This document shows positions 44,153-54,817 of a stretch of 64,000 bases of DNA, in pieces. Location: contig CAWBGE010000010.1 of NCBI GenBank assembly GCA_963788185.1, positions 434,001 through 498,000 of the forward strand, given 5' to 3'. The DNA comes from CAIWHR01 sp963788185 (lineage in GTDB: Bacteria > Pseudomonadota > Gammaproteobacteria > Burkholderiales > Casimicrobiaceae). The translations under genes were made by a program, and so were the position numbers. Within the stretch, counting starts at the first letter, position 1. Every line of letters starts with the position of its first letter. Under the pieces are notes generated by a model, which saw only the letters and a program-made list of their open reading frames with translations, had not been told where the DNA came from and did not search any database.

Positions 44153-45676
44153 ATGAATCGCGAACTGCTGCTGCTGGTCGACGCGCTTGCGCGCGAGAAG
44201 AACGTGCCGAAGGAGATCGTCTTCACGGCGCTCGAATCGGCGTTGGCTTCCGCCACCAAGAAGCGATTCCCGAACGAAATCGATGCCCGTGTGGCGATCG
44301 ACCGGGAAACGGGAGACTACGATTCTTTCCGGCGCTGGACCGTCGTGCCGGACGAGGAGCACGAGGAGCCTGCGTATCAGCTCGCGATCACCGACGCCGT
44401 CGAGCGCGATCCCAACCTGAAACTCGGCGATGTCATCGAGGAGCCGCTGGAGCCGATCGAGTTCGGTCGCATCGGCGCGCAGGCGGCAAAGCAGGTGATT
44501 CTGCAGAAGATCCGGGATGCCGAGCGCGAGCAGATACTCAATGATTTCCTCGAGCGGCAGGACAACCTGCTGACGGGCACCGTGAAGCGCATCGAGCGCG
44601 GCGCAGCCATCATCGAGTCGGGGCGGATCGAGGGCGTCATACCGCGCGACCAACTGATCCCGAAGGAGATGCTGCGCGTCGGCGACCGGGTCCGCGCTTA
44701 TGTGACCAAGATCGATCGCACCGCGAAGGGGCCGCAGCTCATCCTGTCGCGGATCGCACCGGAATTCATCATGCGGCTCTTCGAGCTGGAAGTGCCGGAG
44801 ATCGAGGAGGGTCTGATCGAGATCAGGGCGGCCGCACGGGATCCCGGGATCCGGGCCAAGATTGCCGTCAAGTCGAACGACCCGCGCCTCGATCCGCAGG
44901 GCACCTGCATTGGCATGCGGGGCTCGCGCGTCACCGCGGTGACCAATGAGCTTGCCGGCGAGCGCGTCGACATCATCCTTTGGTCGGAGGATCCGGCGAA
45001 GTTCGTCATCAACGCGCTCGCCCCGGCGGAAATCTCCTCTATCGTCGTCGACGAGGAAAAACACGCGATGGACGTCGTGGTGGACGAGGAGAACCTCGCG
45101 ATCGCAATCGGCAGGCTGGGGCAGAACGTGCGCCTTGCATCCGAGCTCACCGGTTGGGCACTCAACCTGATGAGTGTCGAGGAGTCGACGCAAAAGCACG
45201 AGGCCGAGACCGACCGTTTGCGTGCGCTGTTCATCGACAAGCTCGATGTCGACGAGGAGGTGGCTGACATCCTGATCAGCGAAGGATTCACGTCGCTCGA
45301 GGAGGTCGCGTACGTGCCGATCAACGAGATGCTGGAGATAGACGCTTTCGACGAGGATACCGTCAACGAATTGCGCAGCCGCGCGCGCAATGCGCTGCTG
45401 ACCGAGGCGATTCAGCGCGAGGAGAGCGTCGAGAACGTCGAGGAAGCGCTGCTCGCCCTTCCCGGAATGGACACCGGGGTCGCGAGCACGTTGGCCGCCA
45501 AGGGCATCACCACGCGGGACGCGCTCGCCGATCTCGCGGTCGATGAGCTGATCGAACTCACCGATCTGCCGCAGGATCGCGCGCAGGACCTCATCATGAA
45601 GGCACGTGCCCACTGGTTCGACGAGGCACCGGCCGAAGCGGCAACGGCCGCCGTCGCCCAGGACCAGCGGTCCTGA
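44153..45676 (+). CDS. nusA: transcription termination/antitermination protein NusA
   Basis: A 507-residue RNA polymerase-binding protein. In order: N-terminal RNAP-binding domain (ALAREKNVPKEIVFTALESA), S1 domain (LLTGTVKRIERGAAIIE), two KH domains (GACIGMRGSRVTAV-like GTCIGMRGSR and AIAIGRLGQNVRLA), and two acidic repeats at the C-terminus (residues about 360-490). Start 44153 (MNRELLLL) matches the E. coli N-terminus and has GGAG upstream; ATG at 44144 and GTG at 44138 are less suitable. It works at the leader terminators and boxA sites also present in this window. Confidence 0.95.
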   Translation: MNRELLLLVDALAREKNVPKEIVFTALESALASATKKRFPNEIDARVAIDRETGDYDSFRRWTVVPDEEHEEPAYQLAITDAVERDPNLKLGDVIEEPLEPIEFGRIGAQAAKQVILQKIRDAEREQILNDFLERQDNLLTGTVKRIERGAAIIESGRIEGVIPRDQLIPKEMLRVGDRVRAYVTKIDRTAKGPQLILSRIAPEFIMRLFELEVPEIEEGLIEIRAAARDPGIRAKIAVKSNDPRLDPQGTCIGMRGSRVTAVTNELAGERVDIILWSEDPAKFVINALAPAEISSIVVDEEKHAMDVVVDEENLAIAIGRLGQNVRLASELTGWALNLMSVEESTQKHEAETDRLRALFIDKLDVDEEVADILISEGFTSLEEVAYVPINEMLEIDAFDEDTVNELRSRARNALLTEAIQREESVENVEEALLALPGMDTGVASTLAAKGITTRDALADLAVDELIELTDLPQDRAQDLIMKARAHWFDEAPAEAATAAVAQDQRS

Positions 45677-45710
45677 CGGGCGCGTATCACCACGCAAGCG
45701 GGAGAAGTAC

Positions 45711-48473
45711 ATGGCGCAAACAACGATCGAACAATTCGCGACCGAGCTCAGGATGCCTACAGGCAACCTGCTGGAGCAACTCGCGAAGGCGGGCGTTGCC
45801 GACAAGCAGGAGGGCGACGAGCTCTCCGAACTCGACAAGACCAAGCTGCTCGAGTACCTCCAGAAGCAGCATGGCGCGGCAGGCGAGCCCAAGAAGAAGA
45901 TCACGCTGACGCGCAAGCAGACGACGGAAATCAAGGCTGCGGGCGCAACCGGCAGGGCGCGCACGATCCAGGTCGAAGTGCGAAAGAAGCGCGTCTTCGT
46001 CAAGCGCGACGAGACGGAGGCCGCGCCTGTTGCCGCCGACGAGGTGCCTGAGGACACGGTACCCGCCGCGGCCGAAGCCCCGATCGAGGAGGTGGTCCTG
46101 GTGCCGGAACCGCCGGTGCCCGTGGCCCCCGAGGAGCCGGTCGCGCCCGAGGCGCCGGTCACCGAGGCACCCGTCGCGGAAGAGGTTCCCGAGCCTGCGC
46201 CTGCGCCCGCTGCAGCGGCGATGCCTTCAGAGCCGCCCGCCAGGGCAGTTTCACTGCTATCGGCGGCGGAGATCGCAAGCCGCGCAGCGGAGGACCGACG
46301 CTCGCACGAACTGCTTGCCCGTCAGCAGGAGGATCTGCAGCGCAGGCAAGCCGAGGAAGCGCGACGCAAGTCGCGGAAGGAAAAGGAAGTCGAAGATGCG
46401 GCCGCCAAGGCGGCAGCCGCGGCGGCGGAAGCGGCCAAGGCGACGCAGGCAGCCACGGTGGCGGCCACTGCACCGAAGGCGCCCACGGGAACGCTGCATC
46501 GACCGGCAGCCAAGCCCGGCGAGAAAGCGAAGCCGGTCAAGAAATCGGGTGCGGGGTTCCAGGAAGAAGCGGCACGGCGGCGCGCGCTCAAGCTGCGCGG
46601 CGACGTCACCGGCGGCGCCGGCGCCGGTGGCGGCTGGCGACAGCCGAAGCTGGGTCATCGCCGCCACGACGAGGAAGGCGGCGAGGGCTCGACCGCCGCC
46701 GGAGGGTCGATCGTCCGCGACGTCGCGGTTCCGGAGACGATCACCGTTGCGGATCTCGCGCACAAGATGTCGATCAAGGCAGTGGAGGTGATCAAGGCGA
46801 TGATGAAGATGGGCACGATGGTGACCATCAATCAGGTCCTCGATCAGGAGACGGCGATGATCGTCGTCGGGGAGTTGGGTCACAAGGCCACCGCGGCCAA
46901 GCTCGACGATCCGGATGCGCTGCTCGCCGAATCCGACGAGGCCAAGGGGCCGGCGGCGGTGCTCGAGCCGCGCCCTCCGGTGGTCACCGTCATGGGTCAC
47001 GTCGACCATGGCAAGACATCGCTGCTGGACAGCATCCGCCGGGCCCGCGTGGCGAGCGGAGAGGCCGGAGGCATCACGCAGCACATCGGCGCCTACCACG
47101 TCGAAACGTCGAAGGGCGTGATCACGTTCCTTGACACGCCGGGTCACGAGGCATTCACCGCCATGCGTGCCCGCGGCGCCAAGGTCACCGACATCGTCGT
47201 GCTGGTCGTCGCCGTCGATGACGGCGTGATGCCGCAGACGAAGGAAGCCATCGCGCATGCAAAGGCCGGGAACGTCCCGCTGGTCGTCGCGATGAACAAG
47301 ATCGACAGACCCGAGGCGAATCCCGAGCGCGTGAAGCAGGAGCTGGTCGCCGAGGGCGTGATCCCCGAGGAGTACGGCGGCGAAACGCAGTTCATCCCCG
47401 TGTCTGCCAAGACCGGAAAGGGCATCGACGATCTGCTCGACGCAATCCTTCTGCAGGCCGAAGTGCTGGAACTGCGGGCGCCCAGGGACGCGCCCGCGCG
47501 AGGCATCGTGATCGAATCCAGGCTCGACAAGGGCAAGGGTCCGGTGGCGACCGTGCTGATCAATTCCGGCACGCTCAAGCGCGGTGACATCGTTCTGGCC
47601 GGCGCGGTGTTCGGCCGCGTGCGGGCGATGACCGATGAAACCGGAAAGAGCGTTCCGGCGGCCGGACCGGCGATCCCCGTCGAGATCCAGGGGCTCTCCG
47701 ACGTTCCGCTCGCGGGCGAGGACGTGATGGTGCTGGGTGACGAGCGCAAGGCGCGCGAGATCGCCCTGTTCCGCCAGGGCAAGTTCCGCGACGTCAAACT
47801 CGCGAAGCAGCAGGCGGCGAAGCTCGAAAACATGTTCGACCAGATGGCAGAAGACGCCGTCAAGTCGCTGGCGCTGATCGTCAAGGCCGACGTGCAGGGC
47901 TCCTACGAGGCGCTGACGCAGGCGTTGACCAAGCTTTCGACCGCCGAGGTCAAGGTCAATATCGTGCACGCCGCGGTCGGGGGCATCACCGAGTCGGACA
48001 TCAACCTTGCCCTGGCATCGAAGGCCGTGGTCATCGGCTTCAACACCCGGGCGGATCTCGCCGCACGCAAGCTCGCCGAGCACAGCGGCGTCGACATCCG
48101 CTACTACAACATCATTTACGACGCGGTCGACGAGGTGAAGGCGGCGCTGAGTGGCATGCTGGCGCCCGAGCGCAAGGAAAGCCAGACGGGCCTGGTCGAG
48201 GTGCGCGAGGTCTACAAGATCTCGAAGGTCGGGACAGTCGCCGGTTGCTACGTCCTCGAGGGCACGATCAAGCGCGGCTCGCGCATCCGCGTGCTGCGCG
48301 ACAGCGTCGTGGTCCACGATGGCGAGCTCGATTCGCTGAAGCGCTTCAAGGACGACGTACGGGAAGTCAAGGGCGGATTCGAGTGCGGGCTGTCGCTCAA
48401 GAACTTCAACGACATCGAGAAGGGCGATCACCTCGAAGCCTACGAGATCGTCGAGGTCTCGCGCACGCTGTAG
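45711..48473 (+). CDS. infB: translation initiation factor IF-2
   Basis: A 920-residue GTPase that delivers initiator tRNA. A small N-terminal IF2_N domain is followed by a long Ala/Pro/Glu/Lys-rich linker (residues about 50-350), then the G domain: GHVDHGKTSL, DTPGHEAF, MNKID, SAKTGKGID. The C-terminal domains include SYEALTQALTKL and SRIRVLRDSVVVHDGEL. Start 45711 has a GGGAGAAG ribosome site. The gene lies in the standard nusA-infB-rbfA order. Confidence 0.96.
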   Translation: MAQTTIEQFATELRMPTGNLLEQLAKAGVADKQEGDELSELDKTKLLEYLQKQHGAAGEPKKKITLTRKQTTEIKAAGATGRARTIQVEVRKKRVFVKRDETEAAPVAADEVPEDTVPAAAEAPIEEVVLVPEPPVPVAPEEPVAPEAPVTEAPVAEEVPEPAPAPAAAAMPSEPPARAVSLLSAAEIASRAAEDRRSHELLARQQEDLQRRQAEEARRKSRKEKEVEDAAAKAAAAAAEAAKATQAATVAATAPKAPTGTLHRPAAKPGEKAKPVKKSGAGFQEEAARRRALKLRGDVTGGAGAGGGWRQPKLGHRRHDEEGGEGSTAAGGSIVRDVAVPETITVADLAHKMSIKAVEVIKAMMKMGTMVTINQVLDQETAMIVVGELGHKATAAKLDDPDALLAESDEAKGPAAVLEPRPPVVTVMGHVDHGKTSLLDSIRRARVASGEAGGITQHIGAYHVETSKGVITFLDTPGHEAFTAMRARGAKVTDIVVLVVAVDDGVMPQTKEAIAHAKAGNVPLVVAMNKIDRPEANPERVKQELVAEGVIPEEYGGETQFIPVSAKTGKGIDDLLDAILLQAEVLELRAPRDAPARGIVIESRLDKGKGPVATVLINSGTLKRGDIVLAGAVFGRVRAMTDETGKSVPAAGPAIPVEIQGLSDVPLAGEDVMVLGDERKAREIALFRQGKFRDVKLAKQQAAKLENMFDQMAEDAVKSLALIVKADVQGSYEALTQALTKLSTAEVKVNIVHAAVGGITESDINLALASKAVVIGFNTRADLAARKLAEHSGVDIRYYNIIYDAVDEVKAALSGMLAPERKESQTGLVEVREVYKISKVGTVAGCYVLEGTIKRGSRIRVLRDSVVVHDGELDSLKRFKDDVREVKGGFECGLSLKNFNDIEKGDHLEAYEIVEVSRTL

Positions 48474-48481
48474 AGGTCGAC

Positions 48482-48850
48482 GTGAAGAGACATTCGCAGC
48501 GCGCGCAGCGGGTCGGCGACGAGATACAGCGGGAACTCTCGCAGATCCTTCGCGACGAGGTGAAAGATCCTCGCGTGGGACGGGTCACGATCACCGCGGT
48601 CGAAGTTTCCGCAGATCTCTCGCACGCGAAGATCTTCTTCACCCACCTTGCGGGTCGTGCCGGCGCCGACGAGACCGTGCGTGCGCTGCAGCACACCGCG
48701 GGATATCTTCGCTCCGCGCTGTCGCACCGGCTGTCGCTGTACTCGGTCCCCCAATTGCATTTCTCCTACGACGACTCGATCGAATCGGGAATGGAGATGT
48801 CGCAGCTGATCGACGACGCCGTCGCGGCGGATCGCAAGTTGCCATCCTGA
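48482..48850 (+). CDS. rbfA: 30S ribosome-binding factor RbfA
   Basis: A 122-residue KH-like factor for late 16S maturation. It carries RVGDEIQRELSQILRDEVKDPR, VTITAVEVSADLSHAKIFF and the C-terminal ELHFSYDDSIE-like region PQLHFSYDDSIESG. GTG start at 48482 lies 8 nt after infB with no ATG nearby; length matches the family. Confidence 0.94.
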   Translation: MKRHSQRAQRVGDEIQRELSQILRDEVKDPRVGRVTITAVEVSADLSHAKIFFTHLAGRAGADETVRALQHTAGYLRSALSHRLSLYSVPQLHFSYDDSIESGMEMSQLIDDAVAADRKLPS

Positions 48851-48852
48851 CG

Positions 48853-49761
48853 GTGACCAGTCCGGAGCGCTCCGCGCGGATTGTCCGCCGACGGGTCGAC
48901 GGAGTGCTGTTGCTCGACAAGCCGGTCGGTCTGTCGTCCAACGCCGCGCTGCAGCGGGCGAAACGGGCGCTGCGCGCCGAGAAGGCCGGCCACACGGGAA
49001 CACTCGATCCGCTGGCCTCCGGGCTGCTCCCGCTGTGCTTTGGCGACGCGACGAAGTTCGCGCAATCCCTCCTCGATGCGCGCAAGGCCTACGTCGCCAC
49101 GATTTCGTTCGGCACCGCGACCACGACCGGCGATGCCGAAGGGGAAATCCGCGACATCCGGCCGGTGGCGTTCTCCGCTGCGGATCTCGAGGCCGTGCTG
49201 CCTTCATTCACCGGTGTGATCCTGCAGCAGCCGCCGCGGTATGCGGCGCTCAAGTTCGAGGGGCGGAACTACTACGAGTACGCCCGGGCCGGGATCGACA
49301 TTCCTCGCCCGTCGCGCGAGGTGCGGATCGACACCATGGAGATCGTCGATTGCACGTTGCCGCAGGCGCGGTTGCGCATCACCTGCAGCAAGGGCACCTA
49401 TGTTCGGGTTCTCGCCGAGGACATCGGTCACGCGCTGCGATGCTGTGCCCACCTCGCGGCGCTGCGCCGCACCGCCAGCGGGCCGTTCCGGATTGAAGAC
49501 GCAATCGGGCTCGCCGCGCTGGAAGCCGCCGATCCGGAACTGCTCGAGACGCTGCTGTTGCCGGTCGACGCGCCGTTGCGGGAAATGAGTCGCCTCGACC
49601 TCGACGGGGCGTCGATGGTCGCGTTGGCGCAGGGCCGGCAGGTGCGGGTGGCGCCGGAACTGACCGGTTCCTTTCGCTGCTACGGCCCGGCAGGCGGCTT
49701 TGCCGGCGTCGCCGACGCTGTCGGCGGAGTGCTGCGTGCCGTTCGCCTCGTGCGCAGCTGA
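48853..49761 (+). CDS. truB: tRNA pseudouridine synthase B
   Basis: A 302-residue enzyme that makes pseudouridine 55 in tRNA. The catalytic Asp is in GHTGTLDPLASG. Other family segments are VDGVLLLDKPVGLSSN, QQPPRYAALKFEGRNYYEYAR and SKGTYVRVLAEDIG, and a C-terminal PUA-like domain follows. GTG start at 48853 is 2 nt after the rbfA stop. Confidence 0.95.
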   Translation: MTSPERSARIVRRRVDGVLLLDKPVGLSSNAALQRAKRALRAEKAGHTGTLDPLASGLLPLCFGDATKFAQSLLDARKAYVATISFGTATTTGDAEGEIRDIRPVAFSAADLEAVLPSFTGVILQQPPRYAALKFEGRNYYEYARAGIDIPRPSREVRIDTMEIVDCTLPQARLRITCSKGTYVRVLAEDIGHALRCCAHLAALRRTASGPFRIEDAIGLAALEAADPELLETLLLPVDAPLREMSRLDLDGASMVALAQGRQVRVAPELTGSFRCYGPAGGFAGVADAVGGVLRAVRLVRS

Positions 49762-49821
49762 CGCGACCGGCGGTGGTGCCTGCGTACGCCATGGAACGTG
49801 CCCGCGCATCCGAAACGCAGC

Positions 49822-49851
49822 TTGGAGGGTCATCGGGCTTCGCGGTATAAT
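49822..49851 (+). promoter_or_regulatory. candidate promoter for rpsO-pnp
   Basis: TTGGAG (49822-49827) and a perfect TATAAT (49846-49851) are separated by 18 nt. It lies 140 nt before rpsO, after the truB end. A separate rpsO promoter is usual. Confidence 0.6.
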
Positions 49852-49875
49852 CACCGGCTTGCTGACGGTTCGGCA

Positions 49876-49966
49876 GGTTCGGAAGCGGCATCCGAACCGC
49901 GAGTCGCCAGACGACGCAGGGCCCCGCCGGGGCGAGTCAACAACGCCGGAACCACTGCCGGTTCCG
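49876..49966 (+). promoter_or_regulatory. structured rpsO leader
   Basis: Two clear hairpins lie between the promoter and rpsO: GGTTCGGA (49876-49883) with TCCGAACC (49891-49898), and CGGAACC (49947-49953) with GGTTCCG (49960-49966), with a GCCCCGCCGGGGC palindrome between. S15 represses its own mRNA through leader structure in other bacteria, so an autoregulatory site is plausible; this is inferred. Confidence 0.4.
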
Positions 49967-49991
49967 CGCGCATTTCCGGAAAGGATACGTC

Positions 49992-50261
49992 ATGGCAGTC
50001 ACCGTGCAGGACAAGGCGAAGGTCATCGCCGACAATCAACGCGCCACGGGAGATACAGGGTCCCCCGAGGTGCAGGTCGCGCTGCTGACGGCGCGCATCA
50101 ACGGGCTTACCGATCATTTCAAGGCCAATACCAAGGATCACCACTCGCGGCGCGGCTTGCTGCGGATGGTGTCGCGGCGGCGCAAGCTCCTCGATTATCT
50201 GAAATCGCGCAACGCGGACAGCTACCGCGCACTCATCGAGAAGCTCGGCCTGCGCAAGTAA
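49992..50261 (+). CDS. rpsO: 30S ribosomal protein S15
   Basis: An 89-residue ribosomal protein of exactly the family length. GDTGSPEVQVALLTARI, DHHSRRGLLRMVSRRRKLLDYL and the RALIEKLGLRK end are diagnostic. AAAGGAT gives the ribosome site. It binds the central domain of 16S rRNA early in assembly and is followed by pnp as in many proteobacteria. Confidence 0.97.
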   Translation: MAVTVQDKAKVIADNQRATGDTGSPEVQVALLTARINGLTDHFKANTKDHHSRRGLLRMVSRRRKLLDYLKSRNADSYRALIEKLGLRK

Positions 50262-50390
50262 CTTCGAAGCCGACCCCCGTGCCTGGTACACGCCCGTCAT
50301 GGCATTGCCGCGCGTCGCGGCTGGCGGTGACGTGGATCGCGGCGACGCATTTGTCGGTGCCGCCGTTGCACGAGGCCTACTGAAAGACGC

Positions 50391-50420
50391 GATGGCCGCG
50401 CCGATCCCGGAGCGGCCATC
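50391..50420 (+). promoter_or_regulatory. hairpin in the pnp leader
   Basis: GATGGCCGC (50391-50399) pairs perfectly with GCGGCCATC (50412-50420), followed by GCCATTTT, just ahead of the GAGGA ribosome site of pnp. In E. coli a stem in the same place is cut by RNase III and used for autoregulation; the same job is inferred here. Confidence 0.45.
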
Positions 50421-50448
50421 GCCATTTTGCGAATACGAGGAATACAAC

Positions 50449-52575
<2,127 letters not shown>

Positions 52576-52605
52576 TCGTACCCCGCCCGGCCGTGGCCGT
52601 GCATG

Positions 52606-52636
52606 AAAAGGGGCGCCGTGGTGAGGCGCCCCTTTT
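52606..52636. terminator. terminator after pnp
   Basis: AAAAGGGGCGCC (52606-52617) pairs perfectly over 12 bp with GGCGCCCCTTTT (52625-52636). It sits between pnp and the convergent SIMPL gene and could act on both strands. Confidence 0.85.
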
Positions 52637-52680
52637 CCTTGCGCGGAGTCATCGCTTCAACGCCGTGCGCGGTCCCGCGC

Positions 52681-53466
52681 TCAGCGGGCCGGGGGTTTAC
52701 GGGTTTCCAGCACCGCTTCGCCGGAAACGGTGACCGTGATGTCGGAGTTTCCCGCTTCGAATGCCACCGGGGCGCCCGCGTCCGCCATCGGCGCCGCTGC
52801 GGCCCGCATCATCGGATAGGGAGCGCGCACCTCGCTGCCTGTTTGCACGGTGACGTGCCCGGGGCGCCAGGCGGGGAACCCCAGGCCCTGCGCTGCCCGC
52901 GTGGCGCGATCCTGCCAGTTGCGAATCGCCTGTTGGGTAAGGCGGTCTTCCGCCTGGCGCTGGGCGTCGTCGCTGATCGAGAACTGCACGCCGGACAGCA
53001 GCAGTCCGGTTTCCGCTTGCAGCACCGACACGAGATCGGTCATCGCCGCGAAGTCGCGGCCTTCGAGCGTCAGCGACTGCGACACGCGCCAGCGCGCGGG
53101 GCGATCGCGCTGGGTGATCTGGTAGGACGAGTAGCCGGATGTCGACGGTGTCACGCCGGCGACGCCTTTGGCGCGGGCCAGCGCCTTGGCGATTTTGGCA
53201 TTGACTTCGGACGCGGCGGCTGCCGCGCTGCTGTGCTCGGCTTCGGCGCGCAGATTGGCGCGCAGGCGATCATTGGCCACGCTGGCGGTGGCGCTGCCGG
53301 AGACGGTGACGACCGGTTCGCGCGGGACCGGGTCGCCGGCGGGCGTCGGTTGCGCAAGCGCCGCAGCAGCGCCCGCGAACAGCAGGGTTCCCACGACCAG
53401 CCTCGGCCAGAGGGGGCGCTGCGTCCGCTGCGCGGAACGGAAGTGGAGATCTGGAACTGGCTTCAT
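52681..53466 (-). CDS. SIMPL domain (DUF541) protein, periplasmic
   Basis: A 261-residue protein with a signal segment (LVVGTLLFAGAAAALAQP) followed by the SIMPL/DUF541 domain: VVTVSGSATASVANDRLRA, GYSSYQITQRDRPARWRVSQ, GRDFAAMTDLV, LLLSGVQFSISDDAQRQAED and a C-terminal sheet SDITVTVSGEAVLE. The family is exported and of uncertain function. Start 53466 overlaps the nudB stop (ATGA). Confidence 0.88.
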   Translation of the reverse strand: MKPVPDLHFRSAQRTQRPLWPRLVVGTLLFAGAAAALAQPTPAGDPVPREPVVTVSGSATASVANDRLRANLRAEAEHSSAAAAASEVNAKIAKALARAKGVAGVTPSTSGYSSYQITQRDRPARWRVSQSLTLEGRDFAAMTDLVSVLQAETGLLLSGVQFSISDDAQRQAEDRLTQQAIRNWQDRATRAAQGLGFPAWRPGHVTVQTGSEVRAPYPMMRAAAAPMADAGAPVAFEAGNSDITVTVSGEAVLETRKPPAR

Positions 53467-53930
53467 CGGTGACTCCCACTCAAGTTCACGCCGGCACGCA
53501 GCGGCAATTGCTCGATTGCCGCGCGGTTCGACCAGGAAAAGCACTTTTCCGCCGCCTCACGCCACGGCACCCACAGCGCGGCCCGATGCTCGCGCGGGGC
53601 GAGCGCCACCGCGACTGGCGACGGCAGTTCGAGCGCAAAGACGTGCTCGGTATTATGCGTCGTGCCGGGTGGATAGCGGTGGCGCCATTGCGGGTAGATC
53701 TCGTAGACCTGCGACAAGTTCCAGTCGGACAGTCCTCCCCAAGCGCCAGCATCGATACCCGTCTCTTCGCCGAGTTCGCGCGCGGCGGTGTCTGCAAGGG
53801 GTTCGCCGGGCTCCTGGCTGCCGGTGACCGATTGCCAGTATCCCGGAAAATCCGCGCGTTCGATCAGCAGCACCGACAGCTCGCGGGTGTAGACCAGCGC
53901 GAGAATCGAGACGGGAATCTTGAACGACAT
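53463..53930 (-). CDS. nudB: dihydroneopterin triphosphate diphosphatase
   Basis: A 155-residue Nudix hydrolase of folate synthesis. The Nudix box G-x5-E-x7-REL-x-EE-x-G-I is complete (GSQEPGE ... RELGEETGI). ERADFPGYWQSVTGSQEPGE and the EHVFALELP ending strand match NudB rather than general Nudix enzymes. Start 53930 gives the natural MSFKIPVSILALVY N-terminus. It is followed by the SIMPL gene. Confidence 0.9.
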   Translation of the reverse strand: MSFKIPVSILALVYTRELSVLLIERADFPGYWQSVTGSQEPGEPLADTAARELGEETGIDAGAWGGLSDWNLSQVYEIYPQWRHRYPPGTTHNTEHVFALELPSPVAVALAPREHRAALWVPWREAAEKCFSWSNRAAIEQLPLRAGVNLSGSHR

Positions 53931-54007
53931 GGCGCCAGCTTGATGGTGTCGACCGGAGTTTTCAACGTGCTCGGATCGGACGTCGGCGTCGCGCCGGTCG
54001 TCCGGCG

Positions 54008-54397
54008 TCAGCCAACCATCGACCAGAACGGCAGGTGCCGCTCGCGCCAGAATTCCGCCGCCTCCGACAGGATCTCCTCGGCGATCTCCCAGTCGTGCGG
54101 ATGGGCCCTGCGGTAAGCCGCGGAGTGCGCGATGCGAAGGACCAGCCCGGACTTTCCGAGCCAGTCGCCGTCTTCGAGGCAATCGGCAAGCGCGTCCCAA
54201 TTGTCGCCGAAGTGGGGGGGCAGTCCGAGCCCGTCGGCGAACGCCGCCAGCAGCGCCTTCTTCGACTCGACACGGGCGAGGTCGACGCAGAGATAGCGCA
54301 ACCCGGCCGTTGCGGCCGCATGCTCGACGATGTCCGCATGGCCGTGGTATTCGATCACCCCGGCATTCTCGATGTCGTTGAGAACGGGCAGTTTCAT
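54008..54397 (-). CDS. barstar-family ribonuclease inhibitor
   Basis: A 129-residue acidic protein with the barstar fold: RYLCVDLARVESKKALLAAFA, then LPPHFGDNWDALADCLED, which holds the Trp/Asp residues that plug the RNase active site, and the AEEILSEAAEFW helix. It overlaps the upstream RNase gene by 4 nt (ATGA), so the inhibitor is made together with the enzyme and protects the cytosol before export. Confidence 0.9.
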   Translation of the reverse strand: MKLPVLNDIENAGVIEYHGHADIVEHAAATAGLRYLCVDLARVESKKALLAAFADGLGLPPHFGDNWDALADCLEDGDWLGKSGLVLRIAHSAAYRRAHPHDWEIAEEILSEAAEFWRERHLPFWSMVG

Positions 54398-54795
54398 TCG
54401 CGGATCCTGTGGAACGACTGGTAATGATCGCCGGTGTAGAAACAGGCATCCGGTGTCGTCGCCGGACCCCCGCAGACGATGCGGCGCGCACCGCGGTCCT
54501 TCGCTCCCGGAGTGCGTACGGTGTATTCGCGGTAGTACCCGCGATGCTTGGGCGGAAGGATGCGTTCCCGATTTCCGAAGACCACGCCATCCCGATCGTA
54601 GCGGAACGGTCCGCCGGTGCGTATCGCCGCCAGAACTTCGCGGCCTTCCTTCGGCAGTTCGGCCTGGGTGATCGTGGGCAAAGCCTCCGCTGCGCCGCGC
54701 GCCGCGACAGGCGGGACCATCAGCAGCAGCGCGACCAGTGCCAGCATCACGCGCCGGGGCGCGCAACGGGATCGACTGAACAACGGCGCGTGCAT
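54394..54795 (-). CDS. secreted barnase/RNase Sa-type ribonuclease
   Basis: A 133-residue protein. A signal peptide (VMLALVALLLMVPPVAARG) precedes a microbial RNase N1/T1 domain: GGPFRYDRDGVVFGNRERIL, YREYTVRTPG with the catalytic Glu, RGARRIVCGG with the Arg, and YTGDHYQSFHRI with the catalytic His. Two Cys residues in the C-terminal half could form a disulfide. Start 54795 gives a normal signal length; GTG/ATG at 54747 is an alternative. It degrades RNA outside the cytosol. The barstar gene follows directly. Confidence 0.88.
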   Translation of the reverse strand: MHAPLFSRSRCAPRRVMLALVALLLMVPPVAARGAAEALPTITQAELPKEGREVLAAIRTGGPFRYDRDGVVFGNRERILPPKHRGYYREYTVRTPGAKDRGARRIVCGGPATTPDACFYTGDHYQSFHRIRE

Positions 54796-54817
54796 CGCTC
54801 CCCCAGTGAACCGGCGG

